DNA from: Galaxea fascicularis
Taxonomy: Eukaryota > Cnidaria > Anthozoa > Scleractinia > Euphylliidae
Length of the DNA: 64,000 bases
NCBI GenBank assembly: GCA_948470475.1
Contig: OX419346.1
Coordinates: 12,182,843 to 12,246,842, forward strand
Direction: 5' to 3'
This document shows positions 10,270-21,735 of the stretch, piece after piece (position 1 is the first letter of the stretch; every line of letters begins with the position of its first letter). Both the position numbers and the translations under genes were made by a program. Below the pieces are notes generated by a model. It was not told the origin of the DNA. It saw nothing but the letters and a program-made list of their open reading frames with translations, and did not search any database.

Positions 10270-12590
10270 GTAACTGGAAAACGCACGAAAAATACAATCA
10301 CCTTTCATTCTTCGGAACATTCTTCAGTTTTCGACTGTTGAACGTGCTTGTTTTTCCATCGCCTGGCTGTGAGGACATCAAGGGATACTAATATCATAAA
10401 GGTAATTTATAACTATATACTCTTCCCTTTAATGTAACATGGATTTATTTCAAAGTTATCACAAATTAAGCATGAGCTTAACTCTTTTTCCCATGCTATT
10501 TCACGGCCGGATTCTGCCCACTGAATTCGAAAAAACAAAGTGAGATTCCGGGCATGGCATTAAGCTTAAGCTTAAATAAGTTAAGCTAGCTTACCTTTCA
10601 GAACTGCAAAGAATAAGAGTTTTCACTCAGTTTAATTATTGTACAAGGTTTTCCATTTGCAAATGGTACTGACCTAAATTACCGTGTTACGTTGGAACGC
10701 AGGTTTTCTTAGATTAAAAGAATGGGCAGGCGCAACAGCGCATGCAGTAGCTGGTGGCTGGCCTGTTCCTAGTATAGTTTGACAGCCCTCAACGTTTAAC
10801 AGTTAATTACAAAAAGCTTTTATTCAATGTTTTCAGTTCATCTATAACTTGTTTAACCTAAAAATTACTCGTGAGGGATTTTAAAAATCACGCCGAGTTG
10901 TTCAAAGCGGGATAAGATAATCCAAGATTAGCCCGAAATTTGACTTGAAATTTGTTAAAAAGCGAATTCAGTTTCAGTCTTTTTGTCTGCAATTTGATGA
11001 TGGAAAGTTTTAATAAGAGTAGAGAAAATTATCGAAGGAAAGGCTTTTTAATAAAAGAAAAAGAAACCCAGATTAAAATTTAAAAATTCCAGGTTTAGAG
11101 CTAATCGGCCTTCGAACCACTGGGCCGCCAAACCACCGAGCAAAGTTGGATTCAACGTTCCAACTTAACTTTGCTCGATCCAACATTGTTCGATGATGGA
11201 TGATGTCGTCCAACATGTTTTGCTCAATCAAGTGTAGGATAGAGTTCGCTTTTGATCAAATGTTATGCCCAACAATTCTGCTCGACAAAACAATGTTGCA
11301 GCGTTTTGCCGCACTTTCCAACAAAGTTGTTTTCCAGAATATAAAGAATCCAGAATATAAGAGTGAGCGCCTTTGGGACGAGGTTGCCTTACTTACAACA
11401 AGCTTAATGAATATTTTAAAAAGTTTCTCTCCTTGTTCTAGAACTGATAATTTCCGTATGGAAATGGCCTATTTAGTTATCGAATGGTTGAAAAATGGGG
11501 ATAAAGTGCTGAACCCGCCACAACTTGAGGCCATAGGTTCTACTAAAGTCATTGCTTTAAATGGCTGAGAGGAGGGAAAGCCAGTCATGATGCAGTTTAA
11601 AGACAGTTTTTGGGAAAGCAAGATACTTTCTCTTCACGGTAAGACCCTCCATTACAAACTAGTTTTGATATCAAGATTAGAAATGTTATACTCGGGCTGG
11701 CGCGCCTCCTGCACATGATCTGCCAGTAGTAGAGATAAAGCTGGAGTAAGTTAAGCTTGGTAATTTTACGCATTTTAGAACATACACTGCATGGAACATG
11801 GTATGTCTGGCAGAAAACATTCAGAATCAGAATATGTAAAGAAAAACCTCCGAAAAATCTCTCTTCGTAACGGCACGCGGCAGAGTCGGCAAAATGATGG
11901 CGGGCCAAATCAGGATGACGAGGTAGTTTCTGTCGTTCGACTTCACTCAGTTAATGCATGTGATCGTGTTATGCTGCGGTTGAAATTCTATCCGCGGCAA
12001 TGATCAGCGAAGCTCTCCGTATCAGGCAAGAAGTGCCGAGAGTAAAAAGAGACAAGGGATGAAACTGAGCACCGGCCATATGACTAGTTTGATGTGGACT
12101 GTATCATACCGGTGACAGAAATGGAAGTCGAGCTCTGGCTGCCGTACCGCATGCTGAGGGGAATTGAAATCAACTCAGTACTAATTTTAATTTCTTTGCT
12201 GTTAGTCAGTACTAGTGACAAGCACACAGTCATTACTGTATGCAGTTTAACCTTGCGGATAGGATTTCAAACACAGGTTAACACGATCGCATGTATGCCA
12301 TTGTTATGGTGAAATAGGACTCCTCTGCTCCCTGTGGCTCAGTTGGGCAGTTCAAGTAGCTTTGATCGTGTAGTTAATGTGTTTATAAGCTTTGTGCTCA
12401 CACTGTGGGTGGCTCCTCCTAAAACGTTCTGCAATTGGCATAGGATTTAATGGAGCCGGCGAAACCAATTGTGGAATTGCACACATTTTGGGCATCCTAC
12501 TGAAGAACAGATATGGATTTCAGATATTGTTAGAAGCAACATATATTAAGTCTGTCCCCTTCGAATTATAAACTTATATTAGGTTATTTT
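10270..12590. other. No gene recognised
   Basis: Right flank of the TTAA transposon. Open frames (for example 11200-11568 plus, 11791-12003 plus) carry no motif I recognise and have no convincing splice context. A GGTTCGAA-like box near 11110-11125 (minus) and a GGCTCAGTTGG box near 12340 (plus) resemble pieces of tRNA-derived SINEs, but neither has a full tRNA-like head. Confidence 0.4.
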
Positions 12591-12600
12591 ATTGTTGTAG

Positions 12601-12764
12601 AAAAAATGAGTGCAGCAAAGGAATCGGTAAATGAAGGCTGCAGGACACCAGAAAGTGCAAATAGCAGCGATGCCAAAAAGAAATCAAGAGAGCGAAAAAA
12701 GAAATCTCTAGGACCAGATTTTGAAAGTTCATAGCCAGAGGACAGCACACCTGAGTCTGGTACA
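12601..12764 (+). pseudogene. Possible exon of an unidentified lysine-rich protein
   Basis: After a good acceptor (TTTTATTGTTGTAG|) there is an ATG (12606) followed by 42 codons (start MSAAKESVNEGC, then KKKSRERKKKSLGPDFESS) and a TAG. The frame continues past the TAG with PEDSTPES up to a donor-like CTG|GTACAG. The stop could be a mutation in an exon that once continued to that donor. I do not recognise the protein and found no partner exon nearby. The call rests only on codon-like composition and the splice-like borders. Confidence 0.3.
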
Positions 12765-13235
12765 GTACTATTAGAATCGTACTAACAACACCAAAAATTG
12801 CTCTGAATTTTTAATACAGCTATGTACATTTATGGCGCCGCGTAGAAACTGCAATCGAGTGCGATCAACCAAACAATTCCTGTCGGGGTGGGGGTCAGTG
12901 TTTCACCGTTTTTTTTTCGCTTTTGCATTACTGTATGAAGCATACATGACGTTAGAGATAATACATGAAGTCTCACATGATAAGCCTACCATGAAACAAA
13001 AAAAATGGCAAAAACTTCATGCTAGCCCACATTTAGAGCACACATAAAAGAAGACAATAAAGTACATTTACAGGACAATAGATCAGGACAATAAAGGAAT
13101 ACGGATTTACATATTTGGCTTACCATGACGTTCTTGCCAAAAAAATGGCCGCTCAAACAGCGAGTTTACAAGATTTTCTTCGCGCAGACCTCCGTTCAGG
13201 GGTTCAGCCTAAATTCAAAGGAAGAAAAAAAGGCA

Positions 13236-13363
13236 AGATTTCCGCAGAGGTCCCTACATTAATTATGCATGCATTTTGTGACTCAAACTCAATTCGTTTT
13301 TGGAACAGGGTTAGTATGAGAGGGATGCATGTATAATTCATGTAGGGACCTCTGCGGAAATCT
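13236..13363. repeat. Short foldback repeat with 38-bp arms
   Basis: AGATTTCCGCAGAGGTCCCT at 13236 reappears as its reverse complement ending at 13363. The arms match over about 38 bp with a few mismatches and enclose about 50 bp. This is typical of a tiny MITE or the ends of a solo foldback element. I see no clear target duplication. Confidence 0.6.
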
Positions 13364-13880
13364 TTCCGAAAAAAAAAGTTTTTATGATATTCCTTGATGT
13401 GAAAGACTGTGCTGGTTTTGATGGCATACGATAGACCACAACATTTCCACTGGTACCCTTTGCATTCTCCGCTAACTTTGGTCGTAGTTCTCGAACGTGC
13501 TTCTCCTATACAAAAATGGCGAGTTTCAGCTTGATTTTAGCGGAAAACCAGACCGATCCGATAACTTCGTGTAAATTTAAGGTAGGATCTCAAATATGAT
13601 GTTTCTTGTCATTTCGATTCCGGTGGTACTCATGCCATTGAGAAATCGTTACAGAGCAGCCACAACAGAGGCAAAGTTCCACTAAAAATCGTTAAAAGCC
13701 TACAATTTTTAAGCCAACCAGGTGGCTCAAATGTGGCTCTTAAGCCTATGTAAGTCCCAGATATGACCTGGCGTTGGTTTTTTTTAATCTCTTATATATA
13801 GTGAGAATGAAAGCAGTTTACCCAACGATGAACTCCCAGTAAGAGGATCCAGAGGATACGTGTCTCTCCGTAAATCTGTA

Positions 13881-14136
13881 GATAGGTATAATAAAACGAC
13901 GAAGAGACAAACTCTTGACAGTTCCAGCGTTTAATCGACGTTTCAGCCTTTGGCCTTCCTCAGGATAGTTTAAAAGTTAAAAATAAAAAAAGCTATATAC
14001 AATGGTATATACCATTGTATATAGCTTTTTTAATTTTTAACTTTTAAACTATCCTGAGGAAGGCCGAAGGCCGAAACGTTGATTAAACGCTGGAACTGTC
14101 AAGAGTTTGTCTCTTCGTCGTTTTATTATACCTATC
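13881..14136. repeat. 256-bp near-perfect palindrome, Penelope-like terminal sequence
   Basis: The two arms (13881-14008 and 14009-14136) are reverse complements with very few differences, centred on GGTATATACC. Each arm carries CTGAGGA-AGGCC-loop-GGCC-GAAAC followed by GATTAAACGC, a motif common at the ends of Penelope-like elements. The palindrome lies immediately downstream, in minus sense, of a GIY-YIG endonuclease fragment, so it most likely represents head-to-head Penelope-like terminal repeats. A (TA)n tract follows. Confidence 0.8.
13950..14090. ncRNA. Pair of hammerhead-ribozyme-like cores, one on each strand
   Basis: On the plus strand CTGAGGA (14054-14060) is followed by a GGCC/GGCC stem and GAAAC (14073-14077). 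On the minus strand the mirror copy (about 13950-13975) has CTGAGGA, GGCC/GGCT and GAAAC. These are the conserved CUGANGA...GAAA core of hammerhead ribozymes, which are reported from Penelope-like elements. The usual U-H cleavage context after stem III is not obvious in either copy, so activity is doubtful. Confidence 0.4.

Positions 14137-14163
<27 letters not shown>
14137..14163. repeat. (TA)n microsatellite
   Basis: An uninterrupted TA dinucleotide run directly abuts the right end of the 256-bp palindrome. It may have grown from the target site or tail of the Penelope-like insertion. Confidence 0.9.
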
Positions 14164-14167
<4 letters not shown>

Positions 14168-14380
14168 ATAGTAGATGAGCTACTCAATATGAGTACATAC
14201 TGAGTTTAATACAAATTTGTTTCGTAGACCAACAGAGTTAGTCCACTCATCAGTTAATCCCCGTACACACTGGGCTATCGTTTACATCTAACGGTTTACA
14301 TCGCAACATGATCGCGCAACACTGCCAACAGACGCTTATTTGAAAATTTGAAAATGCACGTGCGCGCTGCTTAATGTAAA

Positions 14381-14700
14381 TTAATCATACTTAAGAATGT
14401 ACTTTCTTTGATGTCTGCAAGAAGATACAAGTTCACTGCGCTTGTTTAAAGACGCCATTTGTGGATAACATATTATGAAAAATTTCTCGGTAATACATAG
14501 ATTGCAATGTTTTGTGAGATTAGTGTACGTCCTTGCCCTTGCGAGTATTTTCCATGAGATGGTGAATGCCACTTTCTTCTCTTTCAGTTTCCAGAGGTAC
14601 TTGCTGAGTTCGGTGTCATTACGCTTATTTTCGTGTTTAAATGACATTTGGTGGTTACGCCATCTTGTCTTAAACTCTGTGGCTGTAAGACCCACGTAAC
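14381..14700 (-). pseudogene. Penelope-like element, GIY-YIG endonuclease C-terminal fragment
   Basis: The minus frame contains YVGLTATEFKTRWRNHQMSF, TELSKYLWKLKEK, ARTYTNLTKHCNLCITEKFF, LNKRSELVSSCRH and a stop. This is the GIY-YIG nuclease of Penelope-like retroelements: 'YIGLT---FK-R---H--SF', 'ELSK-IW-LK', and the Zn-linked 'CNLC-EK' plus 'NKRSEL---CRH'. The reverse transcriptase is missing. Upstream (14700-14797) the frame continues, but into sequence that on the opposite strand reads as another Penelope-type terminal motif. The endonuclease is therefore broken or fused at its 5' side by a second fragment. Confidence 0.8.
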
Positions 14701-14704
14701 TGCA

Positions 14705-14745
14705 CTGTGAACACTGAAGAAGCCCGATGGGCGAAACGTTTGTTC
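14705..14745 (+). ncRNA. Hammerhead-like core in Penelope-type terminal sequence
   Basis: CTGAAGA (14714-14720), a GCCC-GAT-GGGC stem-loop and GAAAC (14733-14737) reproduce the hammerhead core order on the plus strand. It lies at the 5' edge of the antisense endonuclease fragment, marking a junction between two Penelope-like pieces. Stem III and the cleavage site cannot be confirmed by eye. Confidence 0.35.
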
Positions 14746-15083
14746 CCCGCATTAAATATGGACCTGTGAGTGGTTTGCTTTTGACTCCATTTTTCATTCA
14801 ACTTATTTATTACTCTGTGAAGTCAAGGCATCATGTATCCTTCGTTGGATCCTACTCGCAAGTGGCATTTTTCGTTGGCGACGGAGCATTTCTCATTCAA
14901 GCTATATATGTATATATAATTTGCACAGAATTTCTCTTGCCAGGAGAGGGGGTCTAGATCCTGCCCGCTTCTCAACTCCTTTAACGGAACCTCCCTTGTG
15001 GTTTCGCACTGGAAATTAAGGATGGACACTTATGGTTGGGTGTCGATCCAGCCGTCTCAACCAAAACAAGCCATTTTCCGGAC

Positions 15084-15112
15084 CAGTTTCGACTTTAATG
15101 TCTTCTTCAGCT
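15084..15112 (-). ncRNA. Hammerhead-like core, degraded Penelope-type end
   Basis: In minus sense CTGAAGA (15110-15104), a GAC...GTC stem and GAAAC (15090-15086) follow the same pattern as the copies at 14.0 and 14.7 kb. The surrounding sequence has no coding remnant. Confidence 0.3.
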
Positions 15113-15502
15113 GATTTTTACAGTTTCAGCTTGTCCGGTCACTTACGCGCCGTTGGACTTAATGCATTAACTCGTTTATCTACAGTCATTTATACTGTGC
15201 AATTTAATCATTATATCTGTTACGTCAGTGCGACGTCGATAATTTGGTAAACAAGCAATTTTAGTTTCAAACGAAATGTTATCATTGAAATAAATGTCTC
15301 CATCCTGTCCCTTGTTGGACCCTCTGATCGCATTTTGTTTCTCTTAAATGTTCTGGCTGCTGGTAGATAAATCCGACCAGGAAGACCAGCTATGTGTATT
15401 TGCTCCGAGTATTAGATTGCCTGTGTAATTTGTGAATGACCAGAGTGTAAATTTTTGGTTTTGGTTTCATGACAGTCATATTCTAGTCTTTTACTCAGAA
15501 AT

Positions 15503-16318
15503 AAACATCAAAGACTTAAGAGCGCCTGTCTGTAAAAATCAGACAAATTCCAAATTTCGCAGCAAGGGCAGAGAATTCGATTTCTTCCATATTTTAATGT
15601 TCGATAGGTTAGGGTATAACTAAAATCACTGTATAGTTTTTTCGGTGAAATATCTTTTCATTTCAAAGAAATATGTAAATGACGAAATTCCTTTAAAATC
15701 GCCATTTGAGGCACTTAATTATTACTCAGGTTTGAGAGCCTCGCGCGCAAAAACAAATCATTCTACCGTCATTAAAACACTTAAATCTTTTTTTGCAATC
15801 TGTTAATATCTGTTGGAATGATTTTATGGAATATTGCGTTGATCTTTGCATACGAAATAATTTAATTTCGAAGGCATAAAATTCAATGCAGTAAAAGTAT
15901 TTCATGAATAAAATTAATTTTCACCATGTGCGAAACCTTCAAATCGATTAAGCTTCTGGTTGTAGAATGTTAGAAGGATGGTCTATAGATTCCGGTGAAA
16001 ATTTCTTTGGGCAAATGATTAAGAGCGACGCGAGAACGTTTCAAAGTACGTAAAAAATGCAAATAGTCGACCTTCGACGGTAAACTTTGAAGTTGTAAGA
16101 CTTTAATTTTAGTCCATGCCCATGTCTTAACGGATATAAGATCAAAAACTAAACACATACAAAAACATTTCGAAATGTTCTAACCTCATAACATGTTGTA
16201 AAAGACAGGTCCAAAGGCCATTTAATCGACATTTAAGCACGATTCTCTGGTTGTTTGTCGCATAAGTATGAGCTCGGTTTGTAACGTCCGGTGTACACCG
16301 CGCAAAGACCGTTATTTA
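15503..16318. repeat. Left arm of a large inverted duplication
   Basis: This arm of about 815 bp is the reverse complement, with moderate divergence, of 19195-20003. Shared blocks include the sequence around 15990-16090 (mirrored at 19420-19540) and around 15580-15650 (mirrored at 19860-19925). No coding motif is seen in either arm. Frames opposite each other are open in places by chance. Confidence 0.8.
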
Positions 16319-16319
16319 A

Positions 16320-18530
16320 ACTGCCAAAGTTATTCCATGGCCGAAAACCAATCTTTGATCAACATCACGACTGCATCTTCTTCGACGGCTTGCTAAGTAT
16401 TACTTGGTTTGTAGGGCACGAAAATATTACATCAGCTGTTTGTTTGTCACGCAATGCAATGTCATGGACATTTTAGCGGGGTTGAGGAGGGTGGAAATGC
16501 GAAAATGCTTGATTGAACAAGTACATACTCAAGGCAACACCAACAACAGCAGCAGGAATTAAGATAGTGATAGTTTAAGTGCGTTCTTTTTCCATTGCTA
16601 AAATCCAAATAATAATTTATTTATTAGCGAATTCGATTGTGCGCGTGGGGTGGGCTGTTAGGAGCGTTGGCAGTAGTGGTGGTGGTGGGGGTGGGGGAGT
16701 GCTACATTTTACAAAACTTATTGATAAAGATCACCTCATCTTTTACCTAATGTTATCCTTTTTTTAAATACAATAAATGCTGGTTAGAAATGACATATCT
16801 AGTTTTATTTTACTTTATTTCATTTATTCATTTATTTATTCGTTTGAACGCAGATGACCCGCATTTCCGATTTAAATGGTTTATAGATTGGGGGCACCCA
16901 ACGATCAAATTAAGAAAATGCTAGGCGACCTTTTCAAGAGTGAAAAATTGCAAAAATATCCCTTCTGAAAATCTAAGTGACTATTTTCTCCTGGATTTCC
17001 CTGGTTGCGAATCTTTTGGGTGATGTTTTAGTTAAGAAATCAGTAACTTTTTGGCAATGCATTTTCCGAAAGTCTTAGAATGGGTAGACTCTCCCGAACA
17101 GATATTTCATCGAAGTTTCTCGTTGAGTGCCCCTGATAGATAGCAAGGAATCAACGTACCCCTACGAAAAGTATTGCCTTTCTTTTGCTTCCTGAGGGAG
17201 GGTAATCCTAAGAGAACAATGAATCACCCAGGAGCCTACCCTAAGTCTGGGTGACCTGTAGCTTCGGATGGTTATTCATCTGCGTGTTACAAAGTACTTT
17301 TTTGGGGGTGCAGTGTTTTAGATACCATCAAATTTATGATTACTAAATTAAACAATAACTAATTTAAAGTTCTTATTTAAGCCATTACATGTCTGGATGC
17401 TACCGGAAGGAAATGATGGTGTTACGTGCCGCACGTGGGCCACAACATCATCCTTCTCGAGAGCACACCTCCTGTCAGAGGCCCCATCAGGGAAAGAATT
17501 TTTTTAAACAGAAACACCGGTTATTATTTATCAACTGAAAGAGATAATGGGGGAAGGGGGGCTACCAGGGGAGGGAGGGAGGGAGGAAATAGGGTGCTTA
17601 TTTGTTTTCAAAATTAGATAAATGGACAGGAGTGCGTAAAAAAAATTTGATGTTGAAACCAATTGTTTCCAGTATGTGGCATGATGATTGGTTTATGAGT
17701 TAGGCAAGAAAAGAAAGGTACGGGCTGGTTTTACACCAATCCGCCTCCCACGCGCATCCCCCACCCCACTCATTCCCCGGTCCATAAATAGTAACATTTT
17801 ACCAGTGCCTAAAGTGTCAGCAGTCATGTTGGAAACAGAGTACTCTTCCACATTTCAGACTGCATTCATTAGTTAACAGGAGCTGATTCTGCTCCTCCCT
17901 TTAGTTACGTCTGTATGAACAGAGCACCATATCCTGTTATAAGTCCCATCCATCCGTCAAGAACAGCACTCTTACTTGTAGCAATAAGTTATGATCAGTC
18001 GATTAACCTACCACTGACGTGCTGTTATAACCAGGTATAACTTTTTTCGAGTTTTTGTAGACAGGTTCGCATAGATAACAATTAATTAAGAAAAATAAAG
18101 GCTCAAAAAGCTGTTGAACTAAGGGAACGTTTAATTGACCATATTCTTTTCGGAAAAAGAATGTACATGCAGTGAAGACAAGAAATCCCTCCTGAGAGCT
18201 CAAGGTTTTTGGAGTTACTGGAGTAAAAAAAGGCTTTTAAATTATGTGTCAGCAAAAATTTGTAGAAATGTCTTCCCAAATTTACTTAAAAAGAAGACTG
18301 TTCCGCTTATTCTCAGATTCCGGAGTGCGGTCAGTCGAACGCAACCTAAGAATAGTGCAAGCCTTCAACCAATGGTAAATGCATACTATAGCGTTTAGCA
18401 AAGATGAAGCAAGCAAGTAAAGACGAAATTCCTTAGAGAAACCGTTTTTCTTTTCTTTATCTTTTTTTTGTTTATTTTAGGCCACCGCCCCCCCCCCCAA
18501 CTGTAGTTGAAGTATGAAGTAAAAAAGTAA
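16320..18530. other. Spacer of the inverted duplication, no gene recognised
   Basis: Sequence between the two inverted arms. Contains G-rich simple tracts near 16670-16700 and 17545-17590. No protein motif, tRNA or clear repeat unit was found. Confidence 0.4.
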
Positions 18531-18537
18531 CTCTGTA

Positions 18538-18785
18538 ATGCACCTATCAATGTTTACACGGAGAGGGGGGGGTACGGGCAAAGGTGCGGCATTTGAACAC
18601 TTCTGTTGTCCCCTCTCTGGGGAATTTGACCACTTGTACTAATTAAAGTTCAAGTATTATAAAGGATTGTTAAACTGTTTCCAGTCCCAAGGGTCGGGAA
18701 TTTGACCAAAAAATTGCAAGAAAATTCAAATGACGCACCTTTGCCCGTACCCCCCCCCTCTCCATCTAAACATTGATAGGTGCAT
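18538..18785. mobile_element. 248-bp MITE or foldback element
   Basis: Terminal inverted repeats of about 60 bp start ATGCACCTATCAATGTTTA at 18538 and mirror at 18785. They include a G8-9 tract and the block TACGGGCAAAGGTGCG. The interior is about 130 bp with two related GGAATTTGACCA motifs. No coding capacity. A flanking duplication is not clear. Confidence 0.7.
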
Positions 18786-19194
18786 AAGGCAAAAAACTGC
18801 TTATGTTTCAGATTAAAGTGACAATTGTTTGAAATTGCCTTCATTGCCTTTTGCATAACTTTTTTTTTTTGAAAACGCGAAAATCTGGGTCGGTCGACGA
18901 CGCTAAACGGAGAAAAAAAGGGGATGGCCTTAGTATGTACTCTTTCAAGCATCTTAGCCCTAGCCCTCCCCTCTAAAATGCCCGTGATAGTATTGCGTGA
19001 CGAGCAAACGGCTGCCTGTTAAGTAGTATAGACTGTAAACGCCGACATTTTTGCTATTCTAGCAGCGATCAGATGTATTATTTTCGTGTACTATAAACCA
19101 AGCAATACTGAACAAATGACTAAGCCATCAAGGAAGATGCAGTTGTGATAAAATGCGCCTAAAATTGATCAAAGGTTGGTACTCCACCATTGAA

Positions 19195-20003
19195 TACGTT
19201 GACATGTTGCGCGGTGTACATCGGCCGTTACCAACAGCGGGCAGCAGGGATCAAAAAAAGAGCGACGAACGACCAAAGAATCGTGCTTCAATGGCCCTTG
19301 GACCAGTCTTTTACAGAATATTATAAGGTTAGAACATTTCGAAATGTTTTTCTCAGTGCCTATTGTAACCTGATATGGACACGGACCAAAAATTTATGTT
19401 TGACCAGCAACTTCAAAGTTTACCGCCGAAGGTCAAATATTTGCATTTTTTTACGAACTTTGAAACGTTCTCGCGTCGCTCTTAATCATTTGCCCAAAGA
19501 TATTTTCACCAGAATCTGTAGATCATCCTTCTACAATTCAACCATCGGAAGCATAGTCGATTTGAAGGTTTCGCACATGCTGAAAATTAATTTCATCCAT
19601 GAAGTACTTTTACTGTAGTGAATTGTATGCCTTTGAAATTAAATTTTTTCGTATGCAAAGAACAACGCCACATTCCCTAAAATCATTCCAACAGATATTT
19701 AGAGATTGTAACAAAAGATTTGAGTGTTTTAAAGGCGGTAGAATGATTTGTTTTTGCGCGCGAGGCTCTCAAACCCGTGCAATAATTTAGAGCTTCAAAC
19801 AACGATTTTAACGAATTTTTGTTATTTGCATTTTTCTTTTAAACTAAAGGATATTTCACCGAAAAAACTATACAGTGATTTTAGTTGTATCCTAGCCTAT
19901 CGAACATTAAAATATGAAAGAAATCGAATTTTCCACCCTTGCCGCGATATGTTTGATTTTTACGGACAGGCGCTCTTAAATCCCACTGCAAAAGGAAACG
20001 ACA
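19195..20003. repeat. Right arm of the large inverted duplication
   Basis: Reverse-complement partner of 15503-16318. Together with the 2.9-kb spacer the structure spans about 4.5 kb and could be the ends of a long-TIR transposon or two oppositely inserted copies of one repeat. Outer boundaries carry no obvious target duplication. Confidence 0.8.
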
Positions 20004-20487
20004 TTGATGTTGTAACCAAAGAAACGTAGTTATAATAAGGCAGGCCTAACCCTAAGGCCTTTTTTCACTATTTCCGACTGGGACAAGGCAATGACAAAAT
20101 TCAAATTCCAAAATATTTACAAATTTAGAACTCAAGACACCAGGTAAGAGAATTAACTGGACAGATCTGAGTCATGTGGATAATAATTAACATAAAAAAA
20201 GATCTTTTCGGCACAGCTTTGCCAGCTGTATACATGTACTTCACAGAGACCACATATGATCGATGAAATGACCTTTGACGTCTTTCTTAGAGTATCTTCA
20301 TTGGGGTCGCCATTACGCATTCTGTTTCATGCCTTCACTAAATTAGATGCCGTTGTCTCTACAAAAGCAAGTTAACTGGATGAAATAAATCTGACTAAAT
20401 TTTACTCGTGAACATTTAAAGAGTCTAAAGATATCCGAAGGAAATGTACCGTGGCCCATATAGGACATCTAAAACATTTTTGTTTTC

Positions 20488-21167
20488 GATTGACATTTTC
20501 ATCTAAAATGTTTGTTACAAAATCTGAGTTGTTCAATCTTTTCAAATAAACAACGGATTCTCAAGGGAAAAATGCGAGTTGTTTCATCTCAAAAAGACAC
20601 AACTCGGATTTTTAGCGTTAGAAATCCGAGTTGTGTCTTTTGGAGAAAAAAAGAAAAATTGAAAAACTGACAACTCGGATATTTGCGTTAGAAATCCGAG
20701 TTGTCAATTTTTCAGTTGAACAACTCAGATTTATAACGCAAAAATCCGGGTTGTTTTATTTCCAAAAGACACAACTCGGATTTCTAAACCAAAAACCCGA
20801 GTTGTCAATTTTTCAGTTGAACACCTCAGATTTCTAACGCAAAAATCCGAGTTGTTAATTTTTCAATTCAACAACTCGGATTTCTAACTCAAAAATCCGA
20901 GTTGTTTAATATCCATAATACACAACTAGGATTTCTAACGCAAATATCCGGGTTGTTTAATATCCAAAATACACAACTCGGATTTCTAGCGCAAAAATCC
21001 GAGTTGCTAATTTTTAAATTAAACAACTCGGATTTTTGCGTTAGAAATCCGAGTTGTGTATTTTGGAGATTAAACAACGCGGATTTTTGCTGTAAAAATC
21101 CGTTGTTTATTTGAACAGATTAACAACTCAGATTTTGTAACAAACATTTGAGATGAAAATTTCAATC
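20488..21167. repeat. Inverted-repeat element filled with alternating CAACTCGGATT palindromes
   Basis: Outer inverted repeats of about 75 bp (20488-20560 and 21095-21167, containing TTTGTTACAAAATCTGAG) enclose a run of about ten short palindromes. Each has the form ACAACTCGGATTT-(C/T)TAACGC-AAAAATCCGAGTTGT or its inverse, separated by 20-30 bp AT-rich linkers. The unit is not a simple tandem repeat, because successive units alternate in orientation so that each palindrome can pair with any other. Frames through it translate into repeated LGF/NSDFC-like peptides, an artefact of the repeat. Confidence 0.8.
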
Positions 21168-21169
21168 TG

Positions 21170-21730
21170 ATCAAAGGCAACTATTTTGGGAGTCACTTAC
21201 GAATCAACAACAGGAAAGAAATATTAAGTAGACATGCTTAAAACCGTTCAGAATGAAAGATTTAACTTCCGTAACATGAATTGGAAACGGGCAATTTTTT
21301 TTCTGGCGTAATGGATTCTCCAGTATAGCCCACTGAAATATCCGAGAGACACTTATTGAATCTGTAAAAGGCATACCACCAAGACATGTGCATATGATCC
21401 AGATAATACCTGACACACCTCAAATCTCTGTGCTTCAGTCACTATCCACCTTCCATAAGTTTAGGACCCGTTTCATACCACCAAATGTTACTAGAAAACT
21501 CAACATTCTAGTAAGCTTTTGGCTTGATTCGATGACACTAGTTTTCTCATTTTATGAAGAATCGCAGAACTGTCTTTCATTTAAAAAAATGGACAAAGGA
21601 AAACTTAAGTGTGGGGTTCTTAAAATACATGTTGTTGCTCAAATTTTCCTTTGGTTTAAAATTTTTCAAACCACAACATATGTATAGGTCCACACCAAGC
21701 GAAACAGTGATGCGTTTTCGACATTGGGAA
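21170..21730. other. No gene recognised, 3' flank of copy 1
   Basis: Sequence between the palindromic element and the stop codon of the minus-strand family gene (copy 1). It may be that gene's 3' untranslated region. No other signal seen. Confidence 0.35.
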
Positions 21731-21735
21731 AATGG

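Noticed and set aside
11105..11150. tRNA-like B box (GGTTCGAAGGCC, minus)
   Set aside because: No D-arm or acceptor pairing found nearby.
16579..16767. Gly-rich plus-strand frame
   Set aside because: Arises from a GGT/GGG simple-sequence tract.
20488..21167. CRISPR-like array
   Set aside because: Repeats alternate in orientation, spacers are not unique, and the sequence context is eukaryotic.
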